Shown piece by piece: positions 8,838 through 17,636 of a DNA stretch of 64,000 nt. Each line of letters opens with the position of its first letter. Position 1 is the first letter of the stretch. The stretch spans positions 372,001 to 436,000 of the forward strand of contig OY282434.1 of the NCBI GenBank assembly GCA_958296095.1, in the 5' to 3' direction. The position numbers were made by a program, and so were the translations under genes. Source of the stretch: an uncultured Oligoflexales bacterium. Lineage in GTDB: Bacteria; Bdellovibrionota_B; Oligoflexia; Oligoflexales; JAPPIL01. The notes under the pieces are model-generated. The model was not told where the DNA came from. It searched no databases and worked only from the letters and a program-made list of their open reading frames with translations.

Positions 8838-9518
8838 CGTCTACTCGCTGCGCGATGCTTTTTGTATCGCTCGCTTCCTAGCTCGCTCTTTGTCATCAGA
8901 TCTCCCTGTATTGCGATCAGGCTTGTTCTCAAACCTCTCGGCTGTTGCCCACACCTCTTGCCTACCGAGATCTCCATGAACGGCACGGTGAGACCGTGCG
9001 AAAACTCGACCACAAATACTGCCATGTTGCCGTCGGATTATGCGATCAGATAAAAGTACGTGCTTACACATGCTCAGGTCGAGTTTCTCGGCAGGGCTGT
9101 GCCGTGGCGCGCTACGCGCTACGCGGCTTTTTATAACGCTCGCTTCCTAGCTCGCTGCTTGTGCTCAGATCTCTTGCTATCGCGTTCAGGCTTGCCTCAG
9201 AACCTATGCCTGTCCTCAGGTTTCTCGCGGTTGCCCCACCTCTTGCCCACCGAGAGCTCCATGAATGGCACGGGGAGACCGTGCGAAAACTCGACCACAA
9301 ATATTGCCATATTGCCGTCAGATTATGTTCTTAGATAAAAGTATGTGCTTACAATCTACTTCAGGGAGAGTTTCTCGGCAGGTCTGCGCGCTGCCAAGAC
9401 AACGGAGGTACGGGCTAAGCATTGGCTAGCTCTGCTGCGCTGCTTGTTCTCAGGCCATTCTGCGTGCCCTCGCTGCTTGCCCTCAGGTTTTCCCGCTGTT
9501 GCGTTGAGGCTTGCCTCG
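8838..9518 (-). repeat. mosaic repeat array R3 (reverse)
   Basis: Same modules as R2 and same orientation. It separates two fragments that look like the two ends of one Rpn-type nuclease gene (8268-8835 and 9519-9652, both minus strand). Contains the GAAAACTCGACCACAAAT segment twice (near 9000 and 9287) and a GCCAAGACAACGGAG box near 9391. Confidence 0.9.
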
Positions 9519-9652
9519 GTCAACGTCGACCAATCGATAATTGCTAACCACGACGGTGGCAAGAAACGCACAAAGCAAACCCTAGCCAATTCGGGGATTC
9601 GTGACAAGATGTGGCGACCATAAAGATCGTGAACTTTGTGAACATTGCCCAT
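9519..9652 (-). pseudogene. Rpn-family nuclease, N-terminal remnant
   Basis: From an ATG at 9652 the minus strand encodes about 45 residues, starting MGNVHKVHDLYGRHILSRIP and ending FLPPSWLAIIDWSTLT. This matches the N-terminal pattern of Rpn-type putative transposases: HD, a short helix, then FLP and a (V/I)D-(F/W)-STL segment. Immediately after it the frame enters array R3, and the catalytic D...ExK segment that should follow is absent. Its position and strand suit it as the 5' end of the gene whose 3' end is at 8268-8835. An AGGAGG lies 12 bases upstream of the ATG. The family call is by pattern; joining the two fragments into one gene is inference. Confidence 0.55.
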
Positions 9653-9758
9653 GGATAGCAAAGACCTCCTGCTTTGATTATACCCTGCAGGTTGTCTCAA
9701 AGCTACCCAGAGCGGTCGATGTGCATGGCGGTCAACCTAGTTCGTAGTTGATGGCTCG

Positions 9759-10907
9759 TTACAGCACAACCTTTCCGTGCCACAGTTCACGCAGAAAATC
9801 TTGCCAGAACATCGCCACCATGTCGCCGTGTTTGCGGTTCACGGGATCACAGCTGACGAGGTAGAATTTTTTAACGATGCCTTCCTCTGCCAAGGCCTGC
9901 AGGTTCTTGCTGTCGCGGTTGCTGGTTTTTCGGCTGGCTACAACTTCGATGGCAACCGCATCATCGACGATAAAATCCACCTCGTGCGTGCCTTTCTGGG
10001 TTCGCCAAAAATTCAGCGGATAATGCTTGCGGGTGTAGGCGAGATAGGCTCGGAGTTCCATCCAGATAAATTGCGCAAAGGCTTTGCCAAAACGATCGCT
10101 ATGGCGTTCAATAGTTTTTGTGCCGCTAAGCATGCGGCTAACGCCCGTATCGAACAGATAAAATTTCGCGGTTGTGGTTGCTTTGCGGCGTTGCGATTTT
10201 CGCCAAGCCTCAACAACCACCCCCATGAGGCTATCTTCGAGAATACGCACATACTCTCTGATGGTGGTCGCAGGCACTTGGCAATCGTTGCCGATGTTCG
10301 CAAAATTGATCACCTCACCACTGACCAACCCCATGGTCTGTAGAAAACGGGCAAACGGTGGCAAATTACGGATCAAACCTTCGGCCCTGAGCTCTTCTTG
10401 CAAATATACGGTTAGATAGGCCCTGAGCTCTTCGTCGGGATTGTCGCTGGTATACACCCCTGGCAAACCGCCATACTGCAGATAGCGCGGGAGATCGAAG
10501 TCGGTGATCTCATCACTGGTCAGTGGATAGAGGTGTGCCAACCAGGCCCGACCAGCGAGAAGATTGACCCCCCCTCGCCGTAACTTGACCAGACTACTGC
10601 CGGTCAGCAAGAAACGCAGGCCGCGGCTTTCGATCAAACGATGCACTTCGTTGAGCAGGAGCGGGGCACGTTGAATTGCATCTATGACTACCGGCCCCCT
10701 GCCATCGCCGACTGCCATCGCCAATACCCCGACCGGATCCGCACTGGCCCGCAACAACATCTCAGCATCCAAGAGATCGATGACCGTGGCCTGGTCTCGG
10801 AACTGCTGGGCAATCAAGGTAGATTTTCCGCTGGCCCGCGGCCCGAAAAGAAAAAAAGACTTTCGCTTCAGCAGATCAGGCAGGTTTAGTCGGCGTTGAA
10901 CAAACAT
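9759..10907 (-). CDS. AAA ATPase with DUF4143 C-terminal domain
   Basis: 382 residues from the ATG at 10907, chosen over an upstream start because MFVQRRLNLPDLLKRKSFFL is the normal beginning of this family. Walker A is GPRASGKST (residues 22-30). The Walker B segment reads VVIDAIQ (residues 73-79), where the family usually has a D-E pair, so the catalytic glutamate seems to be alanine. LLTGSS (sensor) and the GGLPG motif follow. The C-terminal DUF4143 part resembles a PD-(D/E)XK fold, but its final strand reads IEVVAS where IEVKAS is common, so that lysine is missing too. These ATPases are widespread accessory proteins of unclear function. The missing residues suggest this copy cannot hydrolyse ATP well, although the frame is intact. 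Confidence 0.8.
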   Translation of the reverse strand: MFVQRRLNLPDLLKRKSFFLFGPRASGKSTLIAQQFRDQATVIDLLDAEMLLRASADPVGVLAMAVGDGRGPVVIDAIQRAPLLLNEVHRLIESRGLRFLLTGSSLVKLRRGGVNLLAGRAWLAHLYPLTSDEITDFDLPRYLQYGGLPGVYTSDNPDEELRAYLTVYLQEELRAEGLIRNLPPFARFLQTMGLVSGEVINFANIGNDCQVPATTIREYVRILEDSLMGVVVEAWRKSQRRKATTTAKFYLFDTGVSRMLSGTKTIERHSDRFGKAFAQFIWMELRAYLAYTRKHYPLNFWRTQKGTHEVDFIVDDAVAIEVVASRKTSNRDSKNLQALAEEGIVKKFYLVSCDPVNRKHGDMVAMFWQDFLRELWHGKVVL

Positions 10908-11250
10908 ACTCAGAGTATCGCACAAAAATCTACAATTGTATCGTCAATTTTTCCGCAAAATTAACATTAGCGTCGCTGATTTTTCCAATTACCTGTAATA
11001 ATTGACGTTGTTCGCGTTTTTTCAGGTGCTCACGGACTGAGCTACTCGGTAATTTTTATTTGCGCAGCATAACGATACGGTTGCTGTTGGTGCCGCGGTC
11101 GTTGTTATCTAGGCCCCCATAGTTGGCGGTCTTGGTGAAGTGTTGGCTGTTTATCAGTATTTCTGCATCGACAGGTGTAGCCCCTTTAGAAAACATCAAA
11201 GTAAAATCAATAAGTTGTAAATTAAAACTCAAAAAAAAAACGGAGCACCG
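10908..11250. other. intergenic region between DUF4143 ATPase and metallopeptidase
   Basis: No gene seen. It contains the first copy of an 86-bp sequence (10937-11022) repeated at 13495-13580, followed by a stretch near 11040-11080 that is loosely similar to 13400-13430. Because the 86-bp copy lies about 30 bp upstream of the ATPase start, it probably includes that gene's promoter or operator. Confidence 0.5.
10937..11022. repeat. 86-bp direct repeat, copy 1
   Basis: Aligns without gaps to 13495-13580, with most bases identical (both contain TTTTTCCGCAAAATTAACAT and a second TTTTTCCAATT). The two copies flank the metallopeptidase gene at 11297-13381 in the same orientation. Confidence 0.85.
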
Positions 11251-11313
11251 ATGAGCAACTATGAAGGGATGATCAACTTTTTTAGGAGCAATACCTGTGA
11301 AAACATTTATTAA
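11251..11313 (+). CDS. possible 20-codon leader peptide
   Basis: ATG at 11251 preceded by CGGAGCACCG opens a 20-codon frame, MSNYEGMINFFRSNTCENIY, that ends at TAA 11311-11313. It overlaps the GTG start of the following lipoprotein gene by 17 bases in another frame. It could be a translated leader that couples or represses the start at 11297, or a chance frame. There is no independent support. Confidence 0.25.
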   Translation: MSNYEGMINFFRSNTCENIY

Positions 11314-13381
11314 AATTGCCTTCTCGTTATTTTGGGGTGCTCTAGCGCAATGTCAACAAGATGAGCCAGGCTCGGAATCAAAGTTTGTGCCTCTTTCTTC
11401 TGATATGTACTCTTCTTCTCAACTTTTGATAAGCAAGGTGCACCAAAATAAGTGGATGATCCACTATGGATATTCAGATAACGATCGCTGTAATAAGGCA
11501 TTTGACATTGATCGTAATAGAGAGTTACAAAATAAGATGTCTGAGGCACTGAGGATATGGCTAGCTCCGCTCAAAGACGTTACTAGCAAGCCTGTGGTTG
11601 ACAAATTTGAGTATAAAACATCGCGCATGGAACCGGCACCCCAGATGTATGGAGAATATTTACATGGAATGTCGAAACCTTTCTCTTTTAAAGAAGAAGA
11701 TGTTCCTGATTTCGCAGTAGCCTTTACGTGCGACACAGGTAGATCACATTATAGTAACATCGACTGGAAGAAGGCAGATGGAAGTGAAGGGGGATCTGTC
11801 GGTTATATAAGGATGTTTATGCCAGAGCAGGAGGATAAAAAAAATGTGGCAGGTGCATATAATTTCCGAACGCTGGTGCATGAATTTGGTCACGCCTTTG
11901 GTTTAGCAGATACCTACTTGAAGGATACAGAGTTGGACAAGTTGATAGGTAGATATATTCCAAGTGAGGATGGTCTTACCAGAATAATTGCTAATCAACC
12001 AACATCTATTATGAGTTGTCGTGCAAACTTGCTTGCTCCTGGGCAAGATATTTTTAGAGATGAAGGGTTACCTGAAGATGACAGGAAAGGTGTACAGTGG
12101 CTCTATCGTTACTATGTGAGCAAGGATATAGGCCGAGAAGACTGTCCTCAAGATTTCGTTTATGAAGAGAGCACAAAAGGATGCAGACCGAAGAATACCC
12201 TTATATTTGCTGTCAAACATAGCGCGAGCCATGTAGAATTAAGATGGATAATACATAACCTAAAAGAGAATAATAATTTGATAAAGATTACCGAAAAAGA
12301 CGATACTTCACATACCGCTTTGCACTACGCGGCGTTGCGGATCGGCTTACATGACGATAGCAGTGCGTACGATTTTCTAGTAGAGAAGTCACGTTCAGTT
12401 GCAGGCTTTGACCCGAATGTTCACGATATTACTACTATTAAAAATGATATTGGCATTACTCCCGAACAAATAAAGAAAGCTGCCGAGAACGAGAACAAGA
12501 CAGAATTTAATGCACTGTATGACAAAATTACGAATCTAATAAACTCAAAACAATCCTCCGCGGGAAAGCTGAAGGTTAGCACACCGAATAAATCGAATGC
12601 CATCCACTTTGCCAGTGCCGCCAGTGGTAACTACAAAATAAAGCTGACCAACACAAGCACGGAGGATATAGAGTGGAGGATCGATGCTGAAAGCGCGGCC
12701 AGCTGGCTGAAGGTCGGTAAAACAAAAAATGATTTGCAGGTCGTCCCTGCTAACACCTTGCTCAGCGGAACATTGCTTGCGGGAGAAGAGACCTCTGTTC
12801 GGATCGAGTTAGCCGATAAGCATAAGACCGATTACGAAGTCGGCAAAAAAACCGTACAGCTAAAGGTTTACAATATCAGCGGTGGTCATGATCCTGTGCC
12901 TATTGCGGTCAATATGCACGTTCCTAAAGTGCAGTTGCATGCCTCGTACTACATCAATAGAATGCCAGAGGTGAAACTCAGCGCAGACAACCCAAGAGGT
13001 AGAATAGAGTTACACAACATAGACGGTGCAAATTGGGCGGTAAGGTATCAGTTTAAACATATGTCTGAGCACGAGGCATCCAAAGCATTCCACAATATTG
13101 TTAGCTATAGAGAGGGTAAAACTACAGACGGCAAGCACACCAAGTTTATCGAGTTTAGCGCAGATAAGGCCAAGTTAGCGGAGCAAGCAGATGGCTACAA
13201 ATCTGCGATGTTTTATACGGTGGTCACCAACACGAGCAGTGCCGCGGATGTGAATTATACCCAGGCAAATAGATGCCCCCTGCGGGAAGCTAATAAGCCG
13301 ATACCGCTTACGAAGACATCATTAACACCTGAGTTCACCACCGATGTCTGCTATGCTTTTGCCGTAACGTTGACGAAATAG
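11297..13381 (+). CDS. metzincin-like lipoprotein with ankyrin- and BACON-like domains
   Basis: 694 residues from a GTG start with AGGAG six to seven bases upstream. The signal peptide ends in the lipobox LAQC (cysteine 19). The zinc site HEFGHAFGLAD (residues 195-205) is HExxHxxGxxD, with a Met-turn-like SIMSC after it; the N-terminal part is paralogous to the protein at 5758-7053. Residues about 300-420 look like ankyrin-type repeats (HTALHYAALRIG). From about residue 430 there is a BACON-like immunoglobulin-type domain with a WLKVG strand, then another beta-rich domain. The same BACON-like arrangement occurs in the dockerin lipoprotein at 26594-28333. Likely an outer-membrane or surface protease of unknown substrate. 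The gene is more AT-rich than its neighbours and is flanked by 86-bp direct repeats, which suggests acquisition or duplication. Confidence 0.78.
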   Translation: MKTFIKIAFSLFWGALAQCQQDEPGSESKFVPLSSDMYSSSQLLISKVHQNKWMIHYGYSDNDRCNKAFDIDRNRELQNKMSEALRIWLAPLKDVTSKPVVDKFEYKTSRMEPAPQMYGEYLHGMSKPFSFKEEDVPDFAVAFTCDTGRSHYSNIDWKKADGSEGGSVGYIRMFMPEQEDKKNVAGAYNFRTLVHEFGHAFGLADTYLKDTELDKLIGRYIPSEDGLTRIIANQPTSIMSCRANLLAPGQDIFRDEGLPEDDRKGVQWLYRYYVSKDIGREDCPQDFVYEESTKGCRPKNTLIFAVKHSASHVELRWIIHNLKENNNLIKITEKDDTSHTALHYAALRIGLHDDSSAYDFLVEKSRSVAGFDPNVHDITTIKNDIGITPEQIKKAAENENKTEFNALYDKITNLINSKQSSAGKLKVSTPNKSNAIHFASAASGNYKIKLTNTSTEDIEWRIDAESAASWLKVGKTKNDLQVVPANTLLSGTLLAGEETSVRIELADKHKTDYEVGKKTVQLKVYNISGGHDPVPIAVNMHVPKVQLHASYYINRMPEVKLSADNPRGRIELHNIDGANWAVRYQFKHMSEHEASKAFHNIVSYREGKTTDGKHTKFIEFSADKAKLAEQADGYKSAMFYTVVTNTSSAADVNYTQANRCPLREANKPIPLTKTSLTPEFTTDVCYAFAVTLTK

Positions 13382-13787
13382 TGTGACCCCAGCGCGTAGG
13401 CTGAGCTAGTCGGTAATCTCTGGCGCATAATCGGCGGAGGTCGTTAGCAACAGGGGCTCGTGCCTCGATCAAGGTCGTGCCTGCCGCAGCCACCTGTATC
13501 GTCGATTTTTCCGCAAAATTAACATTAGTATCGCTGATTTTTCCAATTGCCTGTAATAGCCTAGGTTGTTCGCGTTTTTTGCCGAGGAGCGGGATCGGCG
13601 ACCAGCAGGGCCTGAAAATAAATTGACATGTGCATTGCCATGTTTCGGGCCGCGTGTGCTATGGTGCTGCGTCGGGGGGAGGGTATGTTGCGGAAAGTCG
13701 TGGCGTGCCTCTCGTCGGGGGAAAGCGAACCTCCTGCCCCTGAACGCGCCGAAGCTGATGTGTGGCTGGAGGAGTGGAGAGTAGGCT
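13382..13787. other. intergenic region with orphan 86-bp repeat
   Basis: About 400 bp without a convincing gene. The second 86-bp copy is at 13495-13580. In the first copy this sequence precedes the DUF4143 ATPase; here no ATPase gene follows on either strand, so this may be the upstream region of a lost second copy. Short open frames at 13566-13813 have no recognisable features. Confidence 0.45.
13495..13580. repeat. 86-bp direct repeat, copy 2
   Basis: Partner of 10937-11022, ungapped and in the same orientation. Only a handful of bases differ. Confidence 0.85.
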
Positions 13788-15320
13788 GTGTCGCAACGCA
13801 TACTCAAGTTTAGCATCTTCTGCACCGGTGTCACTGGCATCACCGCTGAATACATCATGGCCACCCTAGCCAGCTGGTGTCTCGGCAATGCCGTCACCCA
13901 ATGGACACTGGTCATTTCTCTGATGCTGTTCGCTATGGGCATCGGTAGCCAGCTCAGTCGCACCTACGAAAAAAACCTCTTTGATATTTTCATCTACATT
14001 GAATTCACTCTCGCCTTGCTCGTCTCTTTGAGCACCATCGCTATCTACACCCTGTTTGGCATCACCGAACACCTGGCCTTCTTTATCTACTTGCTCGCCT
14101 TCTTGATCGGCTTACTCGTTGGCCTCGAACTGCCACTGGCGACACGCCTCAACGCCGACAACGAAAAATTAAAAACCAACCTCAGTGCCATGCTCAGTCG
14201 TGACTACTTCGGTGCCCTCGTTGGCGGTATCTTCTTTGCCTTCCTCGCCCTGCCATATATCGGCCTGCCCCGCAGTGCCGCCATCGTTGGGGCAATCAAC
14301 TGCGGTGCGGCGATCCTGCTCGGTCTGCACAGCTTTACCAAACTACAACGTCGCAAAACTTTCATCGTCTGCGGCGGCATCGTCGTTGCCACTATCATCG
14401 CCGCGTTTATGTTCGGTGATGCACTCGTCTTGATCAACGAACAGCGCCGCTATCGTGATAAGATAGTCTTCAGCACGACTACACGTTACCAAAAAATCGT
14501 CATCACTAAATTTCGCCACCATCACTGGCTCTACCTCGACGGCAATCTCCAATTTGCCACCAGCGATGAACACCGTTACCACGAACCGCTCGTGCATCCT
14601 GCCATGTTGCTGGCCGCCCCAGCAACTAGAGTGCTGCTACTCGGCGGCGGTGATGGATTGGCCGCGAGAGAGGTTCTGCGCCACAAAAAATTGCAAAGAC
14701 TAACTGTCGTTGATATCGACCCCCAAATGACTGAACTAGCCCGCACCCACCCGTTGCTGGTAGACACCAACGCCTCTGCTTTTCACCATCCCAAAGTTAA
14801 CATTATTAACACCGATGCCTTCGCTTTTTTACAAAAGGACACCCAGCAGTATGATGTCATCATTGCCGATTTTCCCGATCCGCGCTCCGCCGACCTCGCG
14901 CGCCTCTACAGCCGCCAGCTTTTTCTCTCTGCTTTTCACCGCCTGCGCCACAACGGGGTCTTTGTTACCCAAGCAGGCAGTCCCCTCTTTGCCCGCCGTG
15001 CTTTTCTCGCCGTGCTCAAAACCCTGCGCACCCTTTACCCCGCCTTGCCTTTACACACAGCTATTGCCAGCATGGGCGATCGCGGCTGGGTGCTCGCCGT
15101 CAAGAACAAACGCCTCAACACGACGCAACTGCATGCCCATGTCGCCGCGCTGGACTTCTCCCATCTACCCTTGCGCTATCTCGACCACGACACCCTCAAC
15201 ACCATGCTTGGTGAACAGGGCCGGCATTTCTACGCTGGCTACCACAGCATACAGGTCAACAGCCTGAGCAGCCTGTCGCTGTATCGCTATTACCAAAAGG
15301 GCGTGTGGGAACTCTATTAG
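13788..15320 (+). CDS. membrane-anchored spermidine synthase-like protein
   Basis: 510 residues from a GTG start (GGAGAG lies 9 bases upstream). The N-terminal ~215 residues form about seven hydrophobic segments. The C-terminal half is a class I methyltransferase-like fold of the spermidine synthase family: motif I LLLGGGDGLAAREVL, then VVDIDPQM, the NTDAF segment, and the YDVIIADFPDPRS stretch that contains the family's key aspartates. Soluble SpeE transfers an aminopropyl group from decarboxylated AdoMet to putrescine. For the membrane-anchored group the activity is presumed, not shown. Its stop overlaps the dnaG stop by two bases, so the genes are convergent. Confidence 0.85.
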   Translation: MSQRILKFSIFCTGVTGITAEYIMATLASWCLGNAVTQWTLVISLMLFAMGIGSQLSRTYEKNLFDIFIYIEFTLALLVSLSTIAIYTLFGITEHLAFFIYLLAFLIGLLVGLELPLATRLNADNEKLKTNLSAMLSRDYFGALVGGIFFAFLALPYIGLPRSAAIVGAINCGAAILLGLHSFTKLQRRKTFIVCGGIVVATIIAAFMFGDALVLINEQRRYRDKIVFSTTTRYQKIVITKFRHHHWLYLDGNLQFATSDEHRYHEPLVHPAMLLAAPATRVLLLGGGDGLAAREVLRHKKLQRLTVVDIDPQMTELARTHPLLVDTNASAFHHPKVNIINTDAFAFLQKDTQQYDVIIADFPDPRSADLARLYSRQLFLSAFHRLRHNGVFVTQAGSPLFARRAFLAVLKTLRTLYPALPLHTAIASMGDRGWVLAVKNKRLNTTQLHAHVAALDFSHLPLRYLDHDTLNTMLGEQGRHFYAGYHSIQVNSLSSLSLYRYYQKGVWELY

Positions 15321-17074
15321 GGTGGGGGTTGCAGAGTAGAGAAGCTGTGCCCTAGTGCACGCCTCTCCTGCTGGAGTGCGAAGATAGCAGGCAACAGTTC
15401 ACGCTTGCGCGGTTCATCAGCACGGTGTAGGTCTTTTTGCAGTAGTAAAATCTGTTCTTTTAATTTTTTCCTTTTGCGCAACTGCATCAAGATAGCTAAC
15501 GCCTGAGGATGGTTGGTGCTATACAGCGTAGGGCTGGCACGCACCTTGGTGAGCGTGGCTTTGACCTCGTCGGCAAGCTCGTCTTCGGGAAGTGCACGGT
15601 CCTCGCAGTTAAGCGCACCCTGTTGCAAGTTGTTCAGCATTGCCGCCAACAGCGTTTGCCACTCAGGGGCAAGCTCAAGTTCCTGCTGCACAAATGCTTG
15701 CAAGGCATCAACAGCAAGCGTCGACGGCTGCGCGTAGTAGAGATGCCCGACAAATTCCAACATCCACATCGATACCGAGCTGGATTTGGTGTCAGACTGG
15801 GGTGCAGATGCTTGCTGCGTCCTGGTCTTACGCAGTTCTTGGGCGAGAGTAGCGCGAGGAATGCCACTATACTCAGCGATCTGCGCAATCAACGTATCAC
15901 GCTGCATGTCATCTTTAATTTCACGCAATAGTGGCAAAATCTCGGTGCGCAACACCTGGGGATAATTGCGCACGTCCTGGTCACGCAGTTTGCCGATGAT
16001 GCTAAACTCAACCACGTCTTCCGCCCCGTCGAGCAACTGTTGCAATGCCTCCGTGCCCTGCTCTTTGAGCAAACTATCGGGGTCGTGACCTTGTGCCAGC
16101 GGCGCGGCCTTGATGCTGAGGTGAGGAAAAGCAAATGTCAGTGGTAGGCCCTGCCGAGCCGCCTCAAGACCAGCACGATCACCATCGAAGAGCAGAATCA
16201 CTTTGTCGATGTGCCGTGGCAATAGGCGCATCTGCGCTGCGGTGAGTGCTGTTCCCATGCAGGCAACGCAGTGTTTGATGCCTGCGCGTTGCAGTGCCAA
16301 CCAATCGAAGTAGCCTTCGACCACGATGGCGGTCTTTTGTGCGGCAATTGCCTGTGCTGCATGCCATAGCCCGAACAGTACTCTGGACTTGTGAAATAGT
16401 TCGTTCTCGCGACTGTTCAAATACTTGATACGACTGTGGCGATCGAGCGTGCGTCCACCAAAGCCGACCACCTGCCCGCGAGCATCGTAAATGGGGAACA
16501 TGATGCGGTTGCGGAAAAAATCACCCTTGTCACTCACTAGCGAGGCCGCGACCGCCGTCGCACTGGCTACCCCCTGCCTGTGCAGCTGCTCCCGCAAGGC
16601 GAAGGGGGCTGGCAAGGCATAGCCGATTTTGCTGTCGGCAATCTCCGCGTCGCTCACGTCACGTCCCCGCAGATAGGCACAGGCCTGCTGTCCGGCGGCG
16701 GTTTTAAGATTGTGGTGAAAGATGTCCCGCGCCTTGAGCAGCGCCTCATGCATGGCTTGGCGGGGGGCAGATTTTTTCTTGTCTTTCCTCAAACCGTCGG
16801 TATCAATGCCGTATTTTGCACCGAGAAGATGCACTGCGTCGAGAAAACTGCTGTCGCTGGTTTTGCGCACAAAATCAATCACATCGCCCGATGCCTTGCA
16901 GCCGAAGCAGAAGTAACGATCGTCAAACACCGTAAAGCTTGGTGTTTTTTCTTCGTGAAAAGGACACAAGCCGAGATAGCGCCCGCCAGTTTTTTTCAAG
17001 TTGACTGATTGACCAATTAAATCGGCAAGCTGTGCCTTGTCGCGAATGGCATTTTTTATTTCAGCGAAGCCCAT
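15317..17074 (-). CDS. dnaG: DNA primase
   Basis: Synthesises RNA primers for DNA replication together with the replicative helicase. The CHC2 zinc-binding domain has C37, H40, C56 and C59 (CPFH...CFGC). The TOPRIM core shows VVEGYFDW (residues 251-258) and FDGDRAG (296-302), which carry the metal-binding acidic residues, and the RNA polymerase domain before it has FRNRIMFPIYD and GFGGRTL. About 585 residues from the ATG at 17074 (MGFAEIKNAI), usual for the family. A second ATG six codons upstream (17092) is possible, and neither has a clear ribosome binding site. It is not followed by rpoD as in many bacteria; instead it is convergent with the spermidine-synthase-like gene and divergent from yajQ. 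Confidence 0.97.
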   Translation of the reverse strand: MGFAEIKNAIRDKAQLADLIGQSVNLKKTGGRYLGLCPFHEEKTPSFTVFDDRYFCFGCKASGDVIDFVRKTSDSSFLDAVHLLGAKYGIDTDGLRKDKKKSAPRQAMHEALLKARDIFHHNLKTAAGQQACAYLRGRDVSDAEIADSKIGYALPAPFALREQLHRQGVASATAVAASLVSDKGDFFRNRIMFPIYDARGQVVGFGGRTLDRHSRIKYLNSRENELFHKSRVLFGLWHAAQAIAAQKTAIVVEGYFDWLALQRAGIKHCVACMGTALTAAQMRLLPRHIDKVILLFDGDRAGLEAARQGLPLTFAFPHLSIKAAPLAQGHDPDSLLKEQGTEALQQLLDGAEDVVEFSIIGKLRDQDVRNYPQVLRTEILPLLREIKDDMQRDTLIAQIAEYSGIPRATLAQELRKTRTQQASAPQSDTKSSSVSMWMLEFVGHLYYAQPSTLAVDALQAFVQQELELAPEWQTLLAAMLNNLQQGALNCEDRALPEDELADEVKATLTKVRASPTLYSTNHPQALAILMQLRKRKKLKEQILLLQKDLHRADEPRKRELLPAIFALQQERRALGHSFSTLQPPP

Positions 17075-17144
17075 CCTAGTGTTATACACCATGACGGACG
17101 ACGTACTCAATCCGTCCGGTTTTTTTAGCTTTGGGGTAGCATCT

Positions 17145-17636
17145 ATGCCTTCGTTTGATTTTGTTGCCGAGGTTGACTTGCAGTTGGTCGACGATGCAGT
17201 CAATCAGGTTGCACGGGAAGTCTCGCAGCGTTTTGATTTTCGTGGCAGCCGTGCGGCGATCAGCTTCACGCGTCAGGAAAAAAAAGTCTATCTGGTGGCT
17301 GACGACGATTACAAGCTGCGGGCCTTGCGCCAGTTACTGGAGCAGAAACTAGCCAAACGCGATGTCGATCTGCGTTGCTTGATCTACAGTGAGGAAGAGG
17401 CGGGTTCACACGGGGTGCTCAAGCAGAACGCCACGCTCAAAGACGGCTTGAGCAAGGAGGAGGTCAAGCAGATTACCAAACTGCTTAAGGAGACTCGCAT
17501 GAAGATTCAAACACAAGCGCAGGACAATCAGCTGCGTGTCAGCGGCAAAAAAATCGACGACCTGCAAGCGGCCATCGAGCTGATCAAGACGGCGAGGCTC
17601 GCCTTCCCCGTGCGTGCCATCAATATGCGCAGCTAG
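17145..17636 (+). CDS. yajQ: YajQ family nucleotide-binding protein
   Basis: 163 residues from the ATG at 17145, preceded by GGGGTAG; this start gives the typical N-terminus MPSFDFVAEVD. Family hallmarks are FDFRGS near residue 30, the DL(R/D)...ED-type middle and the ending RTARLAFPVRAINMRS-like segment. YajQ proteins have two ferredoxin-like domains; some bind cyclic di-GMP and act with transcription factors. A PilZ-like gene elsewhere in this window is compatible with cyclic di-GMP signalling, but nothing here links them. The gene is divergent from dnaG, with about 70 bp between the starts. Repeat array R4 begins one base after its TAG. Confidence 0.93.
   Translation: MPSFDFVAEVDLQLVDDAVNQVAREVSQRFDFRGSRAAISFTRQEKKVYLVADDDYKLRALRQLLEQKLAKRDVDLRCLIYSEEEAGSHGVLKQNATLKDGLSKEEVKQITKLLKETRMKIQTQAQDNQLRVSGKKIDDLQAAIELIKTARLAFPVRAINMRS

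Noticed and set aside
13566-13813. Short open frames upstream of the spermidine-synthase-like gene
   Set aside because: No binding site, unusual amino-acid content and overlap with the duplicated 86-bp sequence.
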